Positions 34,793 to 41,162 of a DNA stretch of 64,000 nt are shown one piece after another; the first letter of the stretch is position 1; each line of letters starts with the position of its first letter. This stretch comes from Xanthobacteraceae bacterium 501b (GTDB lineage: Bacteria; Pseudomonadota; Alphaproteobacteria; Rhizobiales; Xanthobacteraceae). The notes under the pieces are model-generated. The model saw nothing but the letters and a program-made list of their open reading frames with translations, was not told the origin of the DNA and ran no database searches. Position numbers and translations under genes: made by a program. Location: assembly GCA_000378025.1 (NCBI GenBank), contig KB899087.1:1364001-1428000 (forward strand). The letters are read 5' to 3'.

Positions 34793-36055
34793 TCAGCCGG
34801 AAACCGACATCTTCAGGAACTTGATCGCCCGCGTATCCTGCGGCGAGCCGCCGACGCGCTTGGTGGCGTAGAACTTCACGAAACCCTTCTTGGTGAAGGG
34901 ATCGCGCAGGATGCGGACGTCAACGCGGTCCACGATCACATAGCCACGGGCGAAGTCGCCGAAGGCGATGGGACAGGCGCCGCTCGCCACGTCGGGCATA
35001 TTCTCGTCGGCGACGACGGGATAGCCGAGCAGCAGCGGAGGCACACCCTGAGCAATGCTCGGAATCCAGATCGGGCGATCCTCGCCGTCGCGCAGCTTCG
35101 CAACGTCCGCGATGGTGGTCGAATTCATCAGCCAGGACGCGCCGGAGCGGTAGCCCGCCTTCAGGGTGTACACGATGTTGATCAGGGCATCGCAGCTAAG
35201 CTGGTCCACGCTGCCGGCGGCAACGTGCTGATAGAATTCGATAGAGCGATCATCATCGGCGAGGGCGCTGGTCGGCTTGGAGAGGAATCCGAGGGGCTTT
35301 TCCACGCCATTGCCGGTAACGAACGCCACGCCCTCCATTTCCGCGAAGGTGGTTGTGATCTCGCTTTCCAGCCAGCCGGCGACATCAATCATGGCGTCAT
35401 CGAGCAGCTTCTGCGTCGTGATCGGCATGGCGTAGAGCTCATTCGCCGGCACGGAAAGCATCCCCAAATCGGGGCCTTCGGTGTCGTTCCGGTCATCCTT
35501 CTCGCCAACCCAGCCCGCGGCGGTGCCGCCCTTGCTGATCGGCTGCTTGTAAGCCGACGAAGTGGAGGTGACGATGCGGGCCAGGCGACGGATCGGACTG
35601 ACGTTGCGCTGCAGGGTGAGGATTTGGCGGCTGACCTCGTCGGGCACAAGGAAGCCGCCGGACGGGTCGTCATCCGTGGAAAGAACACCGGCCGCCTTGT
35701 TGTCGACACGCAGGGTCGCCTCATCACCAGTGCGCATGTATCCGACCAGGGCAGCGCGGTGCCGCTTAACACGCGCCGGATCGCCATGGTCGTCAGCCTG
35801 ATTGGGGCTTGCCGGGCCGATGCCACGGCCGACAGCAGGCCGCACGGCGGTGCCCAGCCGCTCCACATCGTGACGAAGGGAGGCGTTCTCAGCGCGCAGC
35901 GTCGCCATGGAGGCATTCACCGCCTCATTGTGCTGCTCGAAGGCTTCGGTGAGCTCATCAACGGTCGGGGCGGCATCACCGGCCGCCGCCGTCCGAAGGA
36001 TCGCCGAGGGTGCCGGGCCAGCCGCAGCGGTATTGAGGGCATTTTTCAGGGACAT
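34793..36055 (-). CDS. Major capsid protein of the nested element, HK97 family
   Basis: A 420-residue HK97-type capsid protein. Residues 1-90 form a helical, Ala-rich scaffold region (VDELTEAFEQHNEAVNASM). The core has DDDPSGGFLVPDEVSRQIL, then TTQKLLDDAMIDVAGWLES, then EGVAFVTGNGVEKPLGFLS. The end, starting DFARGYVIVDRVDVRILRDP, is typical of the family. It is distinct from the prophage capsid at 23377. The ATG follows a TAGGAGG site. Nothing suggests decay of this gene. Confidence 0.92.
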   Translation of the reverse strand: MSLKNALNTAAAGPAPSAILRTAAAGDAAPTVDELTEAFEQHNEAVNASMATLRAENASLRHDVERLGTAVRPAVGRGIGPASPNQADDHGDPARVKRHRAALVGYMRTGDEATLRVDNKAAGVLSTDDDPSGGFLVPDEVSRQILTLQRNVSPIRRLARIVTSTSSAYKQPISKGGTAAGWVGEKDDRNDTEGPDLGMLSVPANELYAMPITTQKLLDDAMIDVAGWLESEITTTFAEMEGVAFVTGNGVEKPLGFLSKPTSALADDDRSIEFYQHVAAGSVDQLSCDALINIVYTLKAGYRSGASWLMNSTTIADVAKLRDGEDRPIWIPSIAQGVPPLLLGYPVVADENMPDVASGACPIAFGDFARGYVIVDRVDVRILRDPFTKKGFVKFYATKRVGGSPQDTRAIKFLKMSVSG

Positions 36056-36065
36056 GGAAAGCCTC

Positions 36066-36755
36066 CTAGGGCTTGATCGCCGCTGTCGCGGCACGGACGC
36101 GGGCCAGCAGGTCGCTTGCACGAGCCGGATCGCCGTCCAGATTGAGGGGGTTGCCTTCACGGAGTGTCGACCAGCCGCCAGCTGCCAACTTCACCGAAAC
36201 ACTCTTGGAGAAGCCCGCCGTATGCAGAAGGCGGGCGAACTGACGCTCGCTGGAGACGGAGGCGACATCAAGGATGCGCGCCCGCTCGTTCGCGGGGATG
36301 GTGCAGACTGAGATTTCCCTCAGATCCACCCGCAAGTAGTCGATCCCGCCATCGGCATGGCGGCGAATGTCGGTCGGAAACCGCACACTCCAACCAATAG
36401 ACAGGCCGTTGAAGTCGCCCGCCTTGAGGTGGGCCATGATATCCCGGCCACGGGTGGTGGCCATGTTCACCTCGCCGACGACATGGAGGCCCCGGTTATC
36501 CTCTTCCATGTGCACCCACTTGCCGATGGGCATCCGGCTGTCGTGAGCCCAGAGCATGGATGGCATCGTTCCGGCCTTCTTATGGGCCAGGAGTGTACCG
36601 GCGAAGGCGCCGGCCTCGATGATCCGCCCCATGCAATCTGGCGGGCCGCCAAACATGCTGCCGTAGCCCTCAATGCGCCCGGAAGCAGATCCAGCCTTGG
36701 CAAGATGCAGCGACAGGGGGAAGCCAGTAAGCGACGTAACGGGATTTGCCGACAT
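36066..36755 (-). CDS. HK97 prohead protease (U35 family) of the nested element
   Basis: A 229-residue protein with the U35 signature: GRIEGYGSMFGGPPDCMGRI, HDSRMPIGKWVHMEED with the likely catalytic His, NGLSIGWSV with the likely catalytic Ser, and LREISVCTIPANERARI. It matures the adjacent capsid protein. It is unrelated to the S49 protease of the surrounding prophage, so the head-building pair came as a unit from another phage lineage. The start has a GAGGTG site. Confidence 0.9.
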   Translation of the reverse strand: MSANPVTSLTGFPLSLHLAKAGSASGRIEGYGSMFGGPPDCMGRIIEAGAFAGTLLAHKKAGTMPSMLWAHDSRMPIGKWVHMEEDNRGLHVVGEVNMATTRGRDIMAHLKAGDFNGLSIGWSVRFPTDIRRHADGGIDYLRVDLREISVCTIPANERARILDVASVSSERQFARLLHTAGFSKSVSVKLAAGGWSTLREGNPLNLDGDPARASDLLARVRAATAAIKP

Positions 36756-36929
36756 AAGACACCTCGAGCGGAAGCAAAGCGAAAGTGCCGGGAGAACCGG
36801 CATTTGGCCTTGACCGGGCATCCCGCCCGCGCCGAGGTGCTTGGATCTAGCTCCCGGCATCCCGCCGGGCGCTGTATTGATCAGCAGCACGACGACGATA
36901 AGCAGAGCGCGCCGGCCTTGGCAAGGGGG

Positions 36930-37175
36930 TCACTGCGTCGGCGCTGTGGATTTCCCGAACATTTCCTCGATGCCGGCGGCCGGGTCGCTGCGCAGGCGCT
37001 GGGCAAGGTTATCGAGCATCACGGCCGCGCCCTCGGCGCCGTAGATCGTGAACCAGAGGCTCACTCCGGCGACCGTGAGATGGGTCGCCACCAGGTCCGG
37101 CGGCGCGCCCTGTTCGACCACCTCCGATGCGATCCGGATGAAGGGATTTTCCAGTGCCATATCTATCTCAACCAT
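36930..37175 (-). CDS. Small protein in the terS position of the nested element
   Basis: An 81-residue, helical, acidic protein (ALENPFIRIASEVVEQGAPP, then VSLWFTIYGAEGAAVMLDNL). It begins just downstream of the cos-like block at 37193-37287, exactly where terS sits relative to the matching block in the prophage. It has no visible HTH. Whether it modulates the helper terminase or capsid is unknown. No family is recognised. Confidence 0.6.
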   Translation of the reverse strand: MVEIDMALENPFIRIASEVVEQGAPPDLVATHLTVAGVSLWFTIYGAEGAAVMLDNLAQRLRSDPAAGIEEMFGKSTAPTQ

Positions 37176-37192
37176 GACCTAACCCGTTGACC

Positions 37193-37287
37193 AAAAAAAA
37201 TAATTCCGCCAATTTCGCGACGATGCACGCGCTCTTGAACAAGTGGTCCGCCCCTTAAAGCCCTAGACTTTTGACCCCCCCCCTACC
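37193..37287. repeat. cos-like block of the nested element, matches 39967-40058
   Basis: A noncoding block that begins with eight A's and TAATT, contains GCCAATTTCGCGACGA and CAAGTGGTCCG, and ends with a run of nine C's and TACC. Hand alignment with 39967-40058 gives about 77 identities in about 95 columns, with small gaps. The rest of the two elements is not similar at DNA level here, so the block is under selection as DNA. The likely role is a packaging (cos) site. Confidence 0.75.
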
Positions 37288-37750
37288 TGTCGCGCGAGCG
37301 CATCCGGGGGTCGATGCTCGATGCATCAAGGCTGCGCATCGCCTCCTCAGTCCTGAGCCTCACGCGCTCCCGCTCTTCGGGCGTGCGCTGCTGGCGAGAG
37401 GATCGCCTCTCCTCCATCTCGCGCATCATCCGCTGCTCGCGCATCCGGCGGCTGTACTCGGTCACACGCTCGTCCTTGACTTGGTCGCACACCCGCCGCA
37501 GCTCCGGCGGAGACGGGTGGAAGCCATGCCCCAGGGCGCCGGAGATAATCCGCTGCGTCGCGATGCGCAGATCGTCCGCAGCCACCACCACGCGCCCGCC
37601 CCGCTCATCCTTGAGGGCGAGCGTGAAGACGGCTTCCTCGATGCGAACGTCGGTCAAAGCCCGCCGAGGCAGAGCCCCCAACATGGCCAGCGCCTCGAGC
37701 AGATCCTTGAGGGCCGCCATGCGGGGCGGGTCCGAAACGAGGTCATTCAT
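37283..37750 (-). CDS. Hypothetical protein with charged C-terminal helix
   Basis: A 155-residue protein. The first half is a small alpha/beta domain (ALKDLLEALAMLGALPRRAL, then ERGGRVVVAADDLRIATQRI). The C-terminal 60 residues are a very basic and acidic helix (EYSRRMREQRMMREMEERRS). Its ATG overlaps the end of the replication-type gene by eight bases. It lies where the prophage has the HNH and 40552 genes. No family is recognised. Confidence 0.65.
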   Translation of the reverse strand: MNDLVSDPPRMAALKDLLEALAMLGALPRRALTDVRIEEAVFTLALKDERGGRVVVAADDLRIATQRIISGALGHGFHPSPPELRRVCDQVKDERVTEYSRRMREQRMMREMEERRSSRQQRTPEERERVRLRTEEAMRSLDASSIDPRMRSRDR

Positions 37751-38558
37751 CGGCATCACCATTCCGAAGGTCAGCCAGGCGCCGCAGCGCGTGCTCGCCA
37801 AGAGACACGCGGCGCTCTCGGTCATGCTGCGGCGATGCCGCAGGCCATGAGACATCGAAGCCCCGCCATCCGCGCAGCATCATCAGATCGGCGGCCGCGT
37901 TCGGGTCGGGTGCCTCAGCCAGCTTGCCGGCCAACAGGCGGGCCGCGTGAGGCGTCAGGGGGCAGCGGATGCGCTGGCGATGTTCGATCACCGCCTTGGC
38001 CCGCTCGGCGTCCAATACGGCCGCCAGCGCGGCCAAGGGGGTGTGCCCTGCGCACGTCCCTTTCTTCCTCGAAGGCCCCTTCTGCTCCGCTGGCGCCGTC
38101 AGCGAAGCGCCGGTTGCGCTACTGTCGTTAGACAGTGGTCGTTCTAAAAAGAGGTCGTTATCTTCCGAAGGAAGAAGGGGTGTCTGGCTGGTCACCCTAT
38201 GAGGGGCCGGCTGGTCACCCTCCCCGGCACCCTCGAAGCCGTCTTCGTCATCGACGGCGTTGTCATCCTGCGGCGCTCGATCAGGGATATGCACACGGTA
38301 ATGGTTCGCCATCTGCGTGCCCCGTTCAGAGAAACGCGGGCGGACCGAAACGTACCCTTCGGCCTCAAGCTGCCGCAGCGAGCGAGCGATAGAGCGCGGC
38401 GCGGCGCTCAAGCGCTTAGCCAATGTATCGCGGCGAATAATGCACCAGCCGTTATTATTGGTATGAGAGCCTATTACACAGAGAACTCTCAAGGCAAAAT
38501 CGGTCAAAGCTGTGTCGTAGACAGCTTCACCGGGAATAATACTGTAGCGCGGGCTCAT
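37743..38558 (-). CDS. Helix-turn-helix replication-type protein of the nested element
   Basis: A 271-residue protein. Residues 1-95 form a winged HTH of the replication initiator / primosomal type (TDFALRVLCVIGSHTNNNGW, then RRDTLAKRLSAAPRSIARSL, then LEAEGYVSVRPRF). A variable acidic linker follows, then a C-terminal domain ending RGWRGFDVSWP. It parallels the prophage protein at 41163-42215 in layout and position. It likely helps start replication of the element. It is overlapped by the excisionase-like gene by four bases. Confidence 0.75.
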   Translation of the reverse strand: MSPRYSIIPGEAVYDTALTDFALRVLCVIGSHTNNNGWCIIRRDTLAKRLSAAPRSIARSLRQLEAEGYVSVRPRFSERGTQMANHYRVHIPDRAPQDDNAVDDEDGFEGAGEGDQPAPHRVTSQTPLLPSEDNDLFLERPLSNDSSATGASLTAPAEQKGPSRKKGTCAGHTPLAALAAVLDAERAKAVIEHRQRIRCPLTPHAARLLAGKLAEAPDPNAAADLMMLRGWRGFDVSWPAASPQHDRERRVSLGEHALRRLADLRNGDADE

Positions 38559-38791
38559 TTATTACCACCCGCCTCCGGCCCGCCCAAGGTGGGCGCCTTG
38601 GCCTTGGCCTCCTGCTCAGCAAGCCATGCGGAAAGAGAGGCGCGCCGAGAGCACACCTTCTTGCCGATCTTGAACGTCGGTATCTGCCCTCTGGCGTGCA
38701 GGTGATAGACCTGCGCCGTCGTCATGTTGAGGCACTTCGAAATCGCCTCAACGCCGTAGAGCAGATCGGTAGCATCGGAGCTATCGACCAT
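38555..38791 (-). CDS. AlpA/excisionase-like HTH protein of the nested element
   Basis: A 78-residue protein with a MerR-like winged HTH: LLYGVEAISKCLNMTTAQVY, then HLHARGQIPTFKIGKKVCS, then RRASLSAWLAEQE. This is the layout of HTH_17/AlpA proteins that act as recombination directionality factors or activators in satellites and prophages. The ATG follows AAGGGGCC. Three 10-bp-phased GGCTA repeats lie just upstream (38835-38861), between this gene and the right att core. Confidence 0.82.
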   Translation of the reverse strand: MVDSSDATDLLYGVEAISKCLNMTTAQVYHLHARGQIPTFKIGKKVCSRRASLSAWLAEQEAKAKAPTLGGPEAGGNK

Positions 38792-38834
38792 GTTGCTGGC
38801 CCCTTCATTGTTGCGCCCATGTCGCGCCAAGATG

Positions 38835-38861
38835 CGGCTAGCACCGGCTAGGACGGGCTAA
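38835..38861. repeat. Three GGCTA repeats at exact 10-bp spacing
   Basis: GGCTA occurs at 38836, 38846 and 38856, within GCGGCTAGCA, CCGGCTAGGA and CGGGCTAAGC. Helical-pitch spacing in the right arm of the element, beside an excisionase-like gene, fits cooperative binding of a small directionality factor. This is an inference from pattern. Confidence 0.55.
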
Positions 38862-38893
38862 GCCCTTGAAAACGCTGTTGCCGTGAATGCAAC

Positions 38894-38928
38894 AAAAAAC
38901 CCGCCTCGGAAGGCTTCCGAAGCGGGTT
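38894..38928 (-). terminator. Rho-independent terminator at the right end of the nested element
   Basis: On the minus strand, arms AACCCGCTTCGGAAG and CTTCCGAGGCGGGTT (15 bases each, one mismatch) are followed by TTTTTT. It stops transcription coming from terS and the 5' terL fragment from entering the element, so the element's genes would be insulated from prophage late transcription. Confidence 0.85.
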
Positions 38929-38950
38929 AAGGTATTGTCATTGTTCAATT

Positions 38951-39346
38951 TTATTCTGTATGTCCGTTCTTCCGGGGTACCCAGAGCATCAGCCGCCTGA
39001 ACAGACGGACATGCTCTTCGCGCGGCTCGCCGGTTTCCTCGTCGAGCACCTCGACCGGCACTTTCCAGCCCACTAGCAGGCGGACAATGATCTCCTGCCA
39101 GCGGTTGAGCCGAAACGGCTTCCCGGCGAACCGATCCTCAGTGAGGCGAAACACCTGCGGCCACATGCGGACGGCCGCGTCGGCCTTTCCCGTATCGAAC
39201 CAGGCACCCTTGACCTGGCTGGCGCGCGCCCAGGCTATTTTGGCCCAGGCATAAACCTCCTCTTCCGAGACCGCCGTGAGCCAATCGGGCTCGGGAAACA
39301 GCAGATGCGGCGCGGCAGCGCGAACGGCCGCCTCCGCGACATCCAT
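38951..39346 (-). pseudogene. Terminase large subunit, 5' part, split by the nested element
   Basis: The first 128 codons of terL: PHLLFPEPDWLTAVSEEEVY, then RFAGKPFRLNRWQEIIVRLL, then RLMLWVPRKNG. After this the element supplies His-Thr-Glu and a stop. The normal continuation (KSEFLSALALL...) is at 28505 downwards. The start is ten bases after terS, in the usual terS-terL order. A 131-residue product lacks most of the ATPase and all of the nuclease and should be inactive. Confidence 0.92.
38964..38979. repeat. att core, right end of the nested element (16 bp)
   Basis: Identical to 28490-28505. Minus-strand reading gives TACCCCGGAAGAACGG, the codons of the Walker A loop up to the Gly. The insertion splits Gly from the essential Lys-Ser. 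Confidence 0.93.
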
Positions 39347-39355
39347 AATCGGTGC

Positions 39356-39952
39356 CTAGTTCGGACGCGACCCCGGCGGCACGGCATCCAATCGGGCCAG
39401 CGCCCCGATCGGATCAGCTTCGGCGGCCGGAGCGGGAGCGTCAGGGACCGACGATGGGGGAGCGTGCGGAACCTGATCGCCAAACAGCGGCAGGCCTCCA
39501 TAGCCGCCGAGCGCCGCCGACTGATCGCGCAGTATCTTGAAGCGGGTATCGGCGCGCATGCCGTAAGACGCCTCGAGCTCGGTGAGCGCCTTCTCCAGCG
39601 TCTGCATGGCCTTGAACGCCGGGTGCTGCCGCTTGGTGCTGTTCCCGTTGGTGTCGGTCGCGTCGTACCAGGTACCTTCCTTCCGGATGGCCTCGTCGGC
39701 GACGATCCACTCGACGACGTACCGGCAATAGCGACCGAGCGGCTGGGCATCGAGCGCATTGACGAAATTGAGCCGAGCCAGCAGCGGCACATACTCGCGC
39801 CAGACGTCCATAGCCTTGCGGCTCTTCGTCAACCATCGCGGCGGCTTGATCTCGCCCGGGTTGATGACGGCGGCTGCCGCCTTCGAGGGCCGTCGTCCGG
39901 GATTCCCCTTCGCGGCCTGCAGGCCGGCGTCGTCCGGTTTCCTGCCCCGCAT
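39356..39952 (-). CDS. Terminase small subunit, P27 family
   Basis: A 198-residue protein that begins MRGRKPDDAGLQAAKGNPGRRP and continues with PRWLTKSRKAMDVWREYVPLL, the hallmark of P27-type TerS. It recognises the packaging site and loads TerL. The C terminus is Pro/Ala-rich. Its gene starts just after the cos-like block at 39967-40058. It is intact, unlike terL. The nested element has no TerS, so this protein could recognise both cos-like blocks. Confidence 0.92.
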   Translation of the reverse strand: MRGRKPDDAGLQAAKGNPGRRPSKAAAAVINPGEIKPPRWLTKSRKAMDVWREYVPLLARLNFVNALDAQPLGRYCRYVVEWIVADEAIRKEGTWYDATDTNGNSTKRQHPAFKAMQTLEKALTELEASYGMRADTRFKILRDQSAALGGYGGLPLFGDQVPHAPPSSVPDAPAPAAEADPIGALARLDAVPPGSRPN

Positions 39953-39966
39953 CTAAGTCACTCCCG

Positions 39967-40058
39967 AAAAAAAATAATTCGCCAATTTCGCGACGACACA
40001 CGCGACCTTGCCCAAGTGGTCCGGGGCCCAAAGCCGTGGACTTTTAGGCCCCCCCTAC
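39967..40058. repeat. Candidate cos / packaging site of the prophage
   Basis: This noncoding block lies between the HNH endonuclease gene and terS, the standard cos position in HK97-like phages. It starts with A8-TAATT, has GCCAATTTCGCGACGA and CAAGTGGTCCG, and ends in a C7-TACC run. A block about 80% identical lies in the nested element at 37193-37287. The exact nick sites cannot be read from sequence. Confidence 0.75.
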
Positions 40059-40060
40059 CC

Positions 40061-40468
40061 CTACTCGACGGGCATCATCGCGAGCGTCGCGGCAATGGCG
40101 ACGCGACTGTCGAGGCGGAGATCCTCGACCCGAAGCTCGCCCCGGTCGAAGCGCGCCTCGAGGTGCTTCTTGACGACGTCGTGGTGGCGGCGGCAGGAGG
40201 GCTGCCACATCTCGACCACCCAGAACTTCACCATGTCGAAGCGATGGGGCTCGACATGGTCGACGAGCGCGGCCGGCTTGAGACGACCAACGGCCGAACA
40301 ACCGAGGCAGAGCGGGTGTTCATCCAGATAGGCTTTCGCCGCCCTGTCCCATTCGGCCGTGTAGCCACGATCGCGAGCCGAGCCGCGCCGCCTGTCGCGT
40401 TCCTGCGCATCCGACGGACGTGGCGCCCGTGCGTGCGACGGCCTGAACATCGGCGGTCGGACGGGCAT
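40061..40468 (-). CDS. HNH endonuclease, cos-cleavage partner
   Basis: A 135-residue protein with the HNH fold: GYTAEWDRAAKAYLDEHPLC, CLGCSAVGR giving Cys ligands, ALVDHVEPHR as the central His motif, and WQPSCRRHHDVVKKHLE with the final His/Asn-type residues. HK97 gp74-type HNH proteins, coded beside cos, are needed with terminase for cos cleavage. It directly borders the candidate cos site. Its start follows GAGGTGTTGA. Confidence 0.9.
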   Translation of the reverse strand: MPVRPPMFRPSHARAPRPSDAQERDRRRGSARDRGYTAEWDRAAKAYLDEHPLCLGCSAVGRLKPAALVDHVEPHRFDMVKFWVVEMWQPSCRRHHDVVKKHLEARFDRGELRVEDLRLDSRVAIAATLAMMPVE

Positions 40469-40551
40469 TCAACACCTCGGAAACGACAACGCCCGACCTC
40501 ATGTGAATGGGGCCGGGCGCAGGAAGGTCAGCTTCTATTTCGGAAGAGATA

Positions 40552-41151
40552 TCACTTCCGAAACCCCGTCAAGTCGAAATGCGCTAGAAGGGCATCCAGA
40601 CCGCGCACAAGGTGTGGACGATCCCACGCGTTTATCGGCTCGTCATAGACGGCCACGCTGCGCACCAGCCGCCACGCGCGCTCCCCAGCCTGTAGAAGGG
40701 CCTTCTGCGCAGCCTCATGGTTGACCACGATGCGCACCAGCACCCGCATCCGGGCATTGCTCTTCGCCAGCTCGCGCACGTTCCCACCGTTGCGCAGCAG
40801 GGCGGCGACGATGGCCTCGTCTTCGGCATCATTCCCGCCGGAGCGGCCGACCCCGGCCTGGTAGGAAGGGCTTGCCGCCGTGCGGCGCGGAATGCCCTTG
40901 ATGCGGTCATGCTCGGCGCACATCTCGGCGTAGCGCATGCCGGCGCTCATCTGCTTGGTGGTGATGTGGTCGGCAAGCCGCAGCCTCCCCAGCACCGAGC
41001 CGATGGCAGGGTCCGCCGCGCCGCGCAGCGCCATGTCGAGGATACGCTGCACCACGGCGGGCGAGGCGATCTCCGGCTTGGCCTTGGGCTTGAGCTTGCC
41101 GCAGGCATAACGGTCCCGTGTATTGTCTCGGCTGCGTCCAATCTGGCTCAT
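40552..41151 (-). CDS. Hypothetical prophage protein (199 residues)
   Basis: A helical, basic protein with a Lys-rich start (KLKPKAKPEIASPAVVQRIL), RLADHITTKQMSAGMRYAEM in the middle and RAWRLVRSVAVYDEPINAWD near the end. Such proteins occur between replication and packaging genes in alphaproteobacterial phages. Function is unknown. The start is the ATG at SQIGRSRDN; the longer frame upstream is the shadow of the next gene. Confidence 0.72.
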   Translation of the reverse strand: MSQIGRSRDNTRDRYACGKLKPKAKPEIASPAVVQRILDMALRGAADPAIGSVLGRLRLADHITTKQMSAGMRYAEMCAEHDRIKGIPRRTAASPSYQAGVGRSGGNDAEDEAIVAALLRNGGNVRELAKSNARMRVLVRIVVNHEAAQKALLQAGERAWRLVRSVAVYDEPINAWDRPHLVRGLDALLAHFDLTGFRK

Positions 41152-41162
41152 CTCGCTCTCCC

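Larger units (their letters stand above)
28490..38979. mobile_element. Nested integrative element in terL: capsid-encoding satellite candidate
   Basis: A 10,474-bp insert bounded by a 16-bp direct repeat. An integrase sits at the left end and an excisionase-like HTH gene near the right end. All genes are on the minus strand, like those of the surrounding prophage. Cargo: a replication-type HTH protein, U35-type prohead protease, major capsid protein, gp10-like protein, short tape measure, tail-chaperone-like protein, an S24-like protein and a noncoding block matching the prophage's terS-upstream region. Terminase, portal, adaptor, stopper, tail tube, tail tip and lysis genes are absent. This gene set fits a satellite that relies on the host prophage. 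A degraded second phage is the alternative. Confidence 0.88.

Noticed and set aside
28490-38979. Explaining the terL gap as an intron or intein
   Set aside because: The insert has a tyrosine integrase, capsid genes and direct repeats but no self-splicing RNA or intein motifs. Length and content fit an integrated element.
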